Positions 30,663 to 30,683 of a stretch of DNA of 30,683 bases are shown here, piece after piece. Where the stretch lies: positions 1 through 30,683 of IMG/VR virus record IMGVR_UViG_3300029448_000246; one strand, given 5' to 3'. The notes under the pieces were generated by a model. The model was not told the origin of the DNA, did no database searches, and was given only the letters and a program-made list of their open reading frames with translations. This stretch comes from a virus. The number at the start of each line of letters is the position of its first letter. Within the stretch, counting starts at the first letter, position 1. A program made the position numbers and the translations under genes.

Positions 30663-30683
30663 TAAATCAAAATGATTATAGAA

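Noticed and set aside
1-30683. tRNA genes, CRISPR arrays, insertion sequences, integrase or attachment sites
   Set aside because: I looked for cloverleaf-like stems, regular spaced repeats and transposase or integrase motifs and saw none that I could support.

Overview
The window looks like the structural (virion) arm of an AT-rich marine podovirus-type phage, roughly one third G+C by eye. Every gene except the last is on the + strand, and genes are tightly packed with many ATGA or longer overlaps. The assignment rests on three things: an HK97-fold/gpT-like capsid protein next to a scaffold; a short-tail neck set (P22 gp4-like and gp10-like proteins plus an adaptor); and large ejection-type proteins with motifs I recall from uncultured marine phages (SAR11/SAR116-type hosts are plausible). 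Terminase, a recognisable portal, replication genes, integrase and endolysin are not in the window. Family names are from memory; no search was run.

Layout. 1-1557: tail end of an unknown gene, an FkbM-type methyltransferase, a sulfotransferase and a small helical protein, all overlapping. 1560-5215: head module with a GroES-like co-chaperonin, scaffold, a conserved protein, a probable decoration protein and the major capsid protein, closed by a terminator. 5278-8648: a cluster of small, mostly very basic Lys/Gly-rich proteins, with two helix-plus-membrane proteins and one conserved 222-aa protein. 8651-11721: neck and adaptor proteins, a small virion protein and a repeat protein with a cupredoxin-like copper-ligand pattern. 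11724-18193: fibre region, with two homologous fibre-like genes flanking two LamG/SPRY-like adhesins and a fibre-assembly-like protein. 18203-29412: tail hub, then probable internal virion/ejection proteins, ending in a 1462-aa protein with an embedded degenerate methyltransferase-like domain. 29402-30424: a coiled-coil/membrane protein, a previously unlisted 36-aa membrane peptide, IscA and IscU. A bidirectional terminator then separates these from a short convergent coiled-coil gene.

How it works together. The co-chaperonin probably helps the host chaperonin fold the capsid protein, which assembles on the scaffold. The basic proteins may condense or accompany packaged DNA. The adaptor, hub and fibres build the short tail, and the large proteins are likely ejected into the host. 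IscA and IscU are auxiliary metabolic genes for host Fe-S assembly and keep all key ligand residues.

The most striking large-scale signal is a sharp drop in CpG at about 12.66 kb. Hand counts give 30 CpG in the first fibre gene but 1 in its homologue 4.5 kb downstream, and about 8 in the 4.4-kb ejection gene. Together with the duplicated fibre gene, this suggests the window joins two phage lineages.
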